DNA of 36,906 bases from an uncultured Clostridium sp. (GTDB lineage: Bacteria; Bacillota; Clostridia; Clostridiales; Clostridiaceae), in NCBI GenBank assembly GCA_934746015.1, contig CAKVEW010000032.1, forward strand, positions 1-36,906. Direction: 5' to 3'. This document shows, piece by piece, positions 34,163 through 36,906 of the stretch; the stretch's first letter is position 1; each line of letters opens with the position of its first letter. Below the pieces are notes generated by a model. That model did not search any database. It was not told where the DNA came from and was given only the letters and a program-made list of their open reading frames with translations. Position numbers and translations under genes: made by a program.

Positions 34163-34894
34163 TTATTTAGTAATTGCATGGACAACCGTTCGTGCACCAT
34201 CATACTCATAACTGCAAGTAACTAATGTTATAATCTTTTTGCTTGTATTAAAATCTATATCCTTATGAAAAAATGATTTGTTAATTAATGTATTAAAATA
34301 ATTAATGTACTCATTATCATTACTTATGTTAGTATCAAAACTAATTTCATTTTCAGGTATTACATAAACTGAAAAGGCCTCATATTTATGTTCTTCTCCA
34401 TTTTTTATAACTGTAATTTCATTGTTGTAAAAAAAATCTTCATTTTTAAAATAATTTAAATTATTAAACATAGTATTATTCTTCATATGATGGCCATATA
34501 TAATTATGTTTTTATCACTTACTATATTATTTTCATAATCTATAAATAAAGTACCTGATATGCTTTTTTCTTTATTAAAGTTATGATTTAAATAAAAGTC
34601 ATTATCTGTGCCTTGTACTACTGGATAATTAATATTGCTATTTGTAATACTTAGCCAAAATTTATAATCATTATTAATATCTAAAAGAACTTTTTCATTA
34701 TCATCACTTTTTTCTTCATCTTTGGCTTCTGAATTAAGTAAATTTTCATCTCTATTATCTTTTATAATTGGCTGTAATTCTTGAATTTTTGAATATTCTC
34801 TTTTATCAGTGTAGTATTGATATGTTTTATATAATACTTTTGAAAAAGCAATAATAACTATTGCTATTAGAAGATAATTAATTACTTTTTTCAT
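34163..34894 (-). CDS. srtB: Class B sortase
   Basis: 243-residue membrane-anchored cysteine transpeptidase. A single N-terminal membrane helix (about residues 5-22) precedes a Lys/Asp/Glu-rich stalk. The catalytic domain shows His135/His136 (IIYGHHMKNNTMF), nucleophile Cys227 (ITLVTCSYEY) and Arg235 (DGARTVVHA); TLxTCxYE-x2-DGAR is class-B-typical. It cleaves a sorting signal and links the surface protein to peptidoglycan. It is encoded directly downstream of a surface protein with an SPNTG motif, the probable substrate. A terminator lies between the two genes, so it may have its own promoter. Confidence 0.93.
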   Translation of the reverse strand: MKKVINYLLIAIVIIAFSKVLYKTYQYYTDKREYSKIQELQPIIKDNRDENLLNSEAKDEEKSDDNEKVLLDINNDYKFWLSITNSNINYPVVQGTDNDFYLNHNFNKEKSISGTLFIDYENNIVSDKNIIIYGHHMKNNTMFNNLNYFKNEDFFYNNEITVIKNGEEHKYEAFSVYVIPENEISFDTNISNDNEYINYFNTLINKSFFHKDIDFNTSKKIITLVTCSYEYDGARTVVHAITK

Positions 34895-34948
34895 GGGCTC
34901 ACCTCAATATATAATGGAAAACTTTGATTTATCTCTATTTAATTTAAA

Positions 34949-34984
34949 AACAGCACTATTATAGATATAGTGCTGTTATTTTTA
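34949..34984 (-). terminator. Terminator after the surface-protein gene
   Basis: AACAGCACTAT and ATAGTGCTGTT form a perfect 11-base stem with a 7-base loop, about 25 bases past the stop codon of the surface protein and before the sortase start. Confidence 0.85.
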
Positions 34985-35003
34985 TAATATTAATTCTTTT
35001 CTT

Positions 35004-36906
35004 TTATTTTTTCTTATTGTTTATAACTAAGCCTCCAACTCCTAAAGCTCCTATTATCAATGCAACTGCTAATCCATTATCCCCTGTATTTGGAGATCCA
35101 GATTTACTTGGCTTATTTGGTGCTTGTGGCTTACTTGGAGTTTCTGGTTTATTTGGTGTTTCTGGTTTTCTTTCGTTTATTATTGAGGCTTTCACAACTA
35201 CTCCATTTTCTTTAATTTCAAATGGATATTCTTTATTGTCAATGACATATCCTTCTTTCGCTAATGTTTCTTGGTAAGTATATTCCCCATATTTAAGATC
35301 TTCAAATACAATCTTACCATTATCATCAGTTTTTCCAACTTTTACAATATTACCTTCGGAATCTCTTATAGTAAATTCAACATCCTTAAGTGCCTTTCCA
35401 TCTTTAGCATCTGTCTTAAGAATTTCAAGACTTCCTTTAATAAGTTTATTTTCAAATACTAAATGTACTTCTGGATCAACTAAATTTGCCACTAATTTAC
35501 CCTTTCCATCATCCTCAACATTTACGATTATTTTTAATTCACTTTCATCGTAAATTATTCCAGGTAAATTACCTTTCACTTCTTTTAATGTATACTCATA
35601 ATTTCCTACTGAATCATAAGTAATTGGTGAAAATTCAATTGTTCCATCTGAATTATTTTTTGCTATTAATAAACTACCGTCTTTACCTAGTAATTGAAAG
35701 CTAAATATTCCAGAAGTTAAATCCATTCCTATCAGCTTTTTATTAGCTTTTATAACTAAACTTGCTGGGTCAGCTTTATAGTTATTATTAAACTCTGGAG
35801 CCTTATTTGGATATTTTACTTCTGCTTTTAATTTTCCTTCTCCATTATCTGTAACTGTTATAACTACATCTACAGCTTGAGAATCATAAGTAATTCCACC
35901 CAATCCCTCATTAACTTCTACTATTTTATAAGTGTAAGTTCCTACTTCATTAAAGTTTAATATGCTAAACTTAATTTTCCCATCGCCATCATTTTTTATT
36001 GTTTCTATTATATTTCCTTTATCATCTAATAACTTAAAGCTAAACATTCCAGAATTCAAATCTTTTCCTGTTAATGTCTTAGTAGCTTCTAGATATACAT
36101 CTGTTGGCATTACTTTCGGCTCGTATTTATTAGTGAATACTATCCCTTCTTCTGGATAATTTACTATTGCTACTAACTTTCCTTCTTCATCATCAGTAAC
36201 AATTACTGTTACATCAAATACTTTTTCATCATATGTTATTCCTTCTATTGTTCCTTTTACTTCTCTTATCTTATAATTATAAGTTGCAGTTTCAGTATAA
36301 TTTATAGCTTTAAATTGAATTTTTCCATCTGAATTATTTTTAGTTGTATCAATTACTTCATCTTTATCTAATAATTCAAAGCTAAACATTCCAGAAGTTA
36401 AATCTTTTCCTTCTAATATTTTAGTTGCTTCTAATGCTACACTTGTTGCTTTATCTTTATAACTATTATTAAACTCTGGTGTCTTATTTGGATATTTTAC
36501 TTCTGCTTTTAATTTTCCTTCTCCATTATCTGTAACTGTTATAACTACATCAACATCTTGAGAATCATAAGTTACTCCTGGCAAATCCCCTTTAACTTCT
36601 ACTATTTTATAAATGTAAGTTCCTATTTTATCGAAGTTTAATGTGTTAAATTTAATTTTTCCATCACCATCATTTTTTACGTTTTCTATTATCTTTCCAT
36701 TGTCATCTAATAAGTTAAAACTAAACATTCCAGAAGTTAAATCTTTTCCTGTTAATGTCTTAGTAGCTTCTAGATATACCTCTGTTGGTATTACTTTTGG
36801 TTCGTATTTATTAGTAAATTCTATTTTATTATTTAGATAATTTACTATTGCTACTAACTTTCCATCTCCATTATCAGTAACATTTACTGTTACATCAAAT
36901 ACTCTT
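35004..36906 (-). CDS. Sortase-anchored surface protein with isopeptide-type repeats (5' end outside)
   Basis: The 3' part of a large cell-wall protein; the frame stays open to the right edge (at least 633 residues). Four complete and one partial FctA/T-antigen-like (Spy0128) domains are visible, with motifs such as EATKTLTGKDLTSGMFSF, YTYKIVE and VTVIVTDDEEGKL, each closing with an Asn-x-Tyr or similar. Conserved Lys, Glu and Asn positions suit intramolecular isopeptide bonds. An SpaA/CnaB-like domain follows (LEILKTDAKDGKALKDVEF...YTYQETLA). Then come a Pro/Lys/Thr stalk, SPNTGD, a hydrophobic helix and a Lys-rich tail: a cell-wall sorting signal. The probable role is adhesion or a pilus-like fibre. 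No ribosome site can be seen. Confidence 0.9.
   Translation of the reverse strand, partial: RVFDVTVNVTDNGDGKLVAIVNYLNNKIEFTNKYEPKVIPTEVYLEATKTLTGKDLTSGMFSFNLLDDNGKIIENVKNDGDGKIKFNTLNFDKIGTYIYKIVEVKGDLPGVTYDSQDVDVVITVTDNGEGKLKAEVKYPNKTPEFNNSYKDKATSVALEATKILEGKDLTSGMFSFELLDKDEVIDTTKNNSDGKIQFKAINYTETATYNYKIREVKGTIEGITYDEKVFDVTVIVTDDEEGKLVAIVNYPEEGIVFTNKYEPKVMPTDVYLEATKTLTGKDLNSGMFSFKLLDDKGNIIETIKNDGDGKIKFSILNFNEVGTYTYKIVEVNEGLGGITYDSQAVDVVITVTDNGEGKLKAEVKYPNKAPEFNNNYKADPASLVIKANKKLIGMDLTSGIFSFQLLGKDGSLLIAKNNSDGTIEFSPITYDSVGNYEYTLKEVKGNLPGIIYDESELKIIVNVEDDGKGKLVANLVDPEVHLVFENKLIKGSLEILKTDAKDGKALKDVEFTIRDSEGNIVKVGKTDDNGKIVFEDLKYGEYTYQETLAKEGYVIDNKEYPFEIKENGVVVKASIINERKPETPNKPETPSKPQAPNKPSKSGSPNTGDNGLAVALIIGALGVGGLVINNKKK
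36045..36822 (-). repeat. Direct repeat with about 681-bp period inside the surface protein
   Basis: A nucleotide block near 36045-36140 recurs almost unchanged near 36728-36822 (ATTCCAGAA...GTTAATGTC...GGTTCGTATTT). The 681-base spacing corresponds to a two-domain unit of 227 residues. The repetition favours recombination-driven length variation. Confidence 0.8.

Noticed and set aside
1..36906. CRISPR array, rRNA or tRNA genes
   Set aside because: No regularly spaced short repeats and no cloverleaf or rRNA-like sequence was recognised on either strand.
1..36906. Assigning the window to Clostridium perfringens
   Set aside because: The add riboswitch and several families fit, but a chemotaxis receptor is unexpected in that non-motile species, so only genus-level placement is justified.

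Overview
The window is AT-rich, low-GC Firmicute DNA, most likely Clostridium sensu stricto. The evidence is strong AGGAGG-type ribosome sites, a clostridial LexA box (GAAC-N4-GTTC), an adenine riboswitch in front of adenosine deaminase, a hybrid-cluster protein behind a GTAAC-N4-GTTAC operator, hsp18-type small heat-shock genes, and a class B sortase next to an (S/P)PXTG-type surface protein. I do not assign a species. A chemotaxis receptor gene argues for a motile relative rather than C. perfringens itself. Nearly all genes lie on the minus strand. The exceptions are an IS transposase pair, a Cof-type HAD phosphatase and a 77-residue small protein.

Layout. 1-2.2 kb: left-edge gene start, tandem hairpins, a frameshifted excisionase-like HTH remnant and a tyrosine recombinase. 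2.2-2.8 kb: a LexA-controlled SOS operon whose dinB gene is cut to its first 72 codons. 2.85-4.52 kb: a complete IS3/IS150-group element with a 3-bp target duplication (ATC), inserted in the loop of a bidirectional terminator. 4.5-15 kb: mostly housekeeping and stress genes. These are a Cache-domain chemoreceptor, UV endonuclease UvsE, a DUF6512 membrane protein, adenosine deaminase with its adenine riboswitch, a broken aldo/keto reductase, two tandem hsp18 copies, a HAD phosphatase and hybrid-cluster protein. 15.1-15.8 kb: a DUF1697 remnant and a HIT protein.

16.3-24.4 kb is the most unusual part. It is a tightly coupled five-gene minus-strand operon, transcribed from 24.4 towards 16.3 kb. 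It encodes a 1120-residue protein with two HhH/alpha-CTD-like segments, a sigma-70 region-4 helix-turn-helix and apparent winged-helix repeats; a PLD-nuclease/SF2-helicase fusion; a roughly 65-residue acidic helical protein; a DndD-like SMC/Rad50 ATPase with a CxxC zinc hook; and a small DndE-like protein. No dndA, dndB or dndC genes are present. I read it as a candidate anti-phage or DNA-surveillance system that I cannot match to a named one.

24.7-34.1 kb: ordinary metabolic genes (HAD, GNAT, ACT, Gfo/Idh/MocA, aldo/keto reductase, LysR, M20 amidohydrolase, alpha/beta hydrolase) mixed with decayed genes (a flavin-nucleotide-binding protein, an iron alcohol dehydrogenase and an IS3 tail). 34.2-36.9 kb: a class B sortase downstream of the 3' part of a large surface protein built from repeated isopeptide (FctA/T-antigen-like) domains. 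Its 5' end lies outside the window. The many small gene lesions suggest ongoing decay of non-essential functions.
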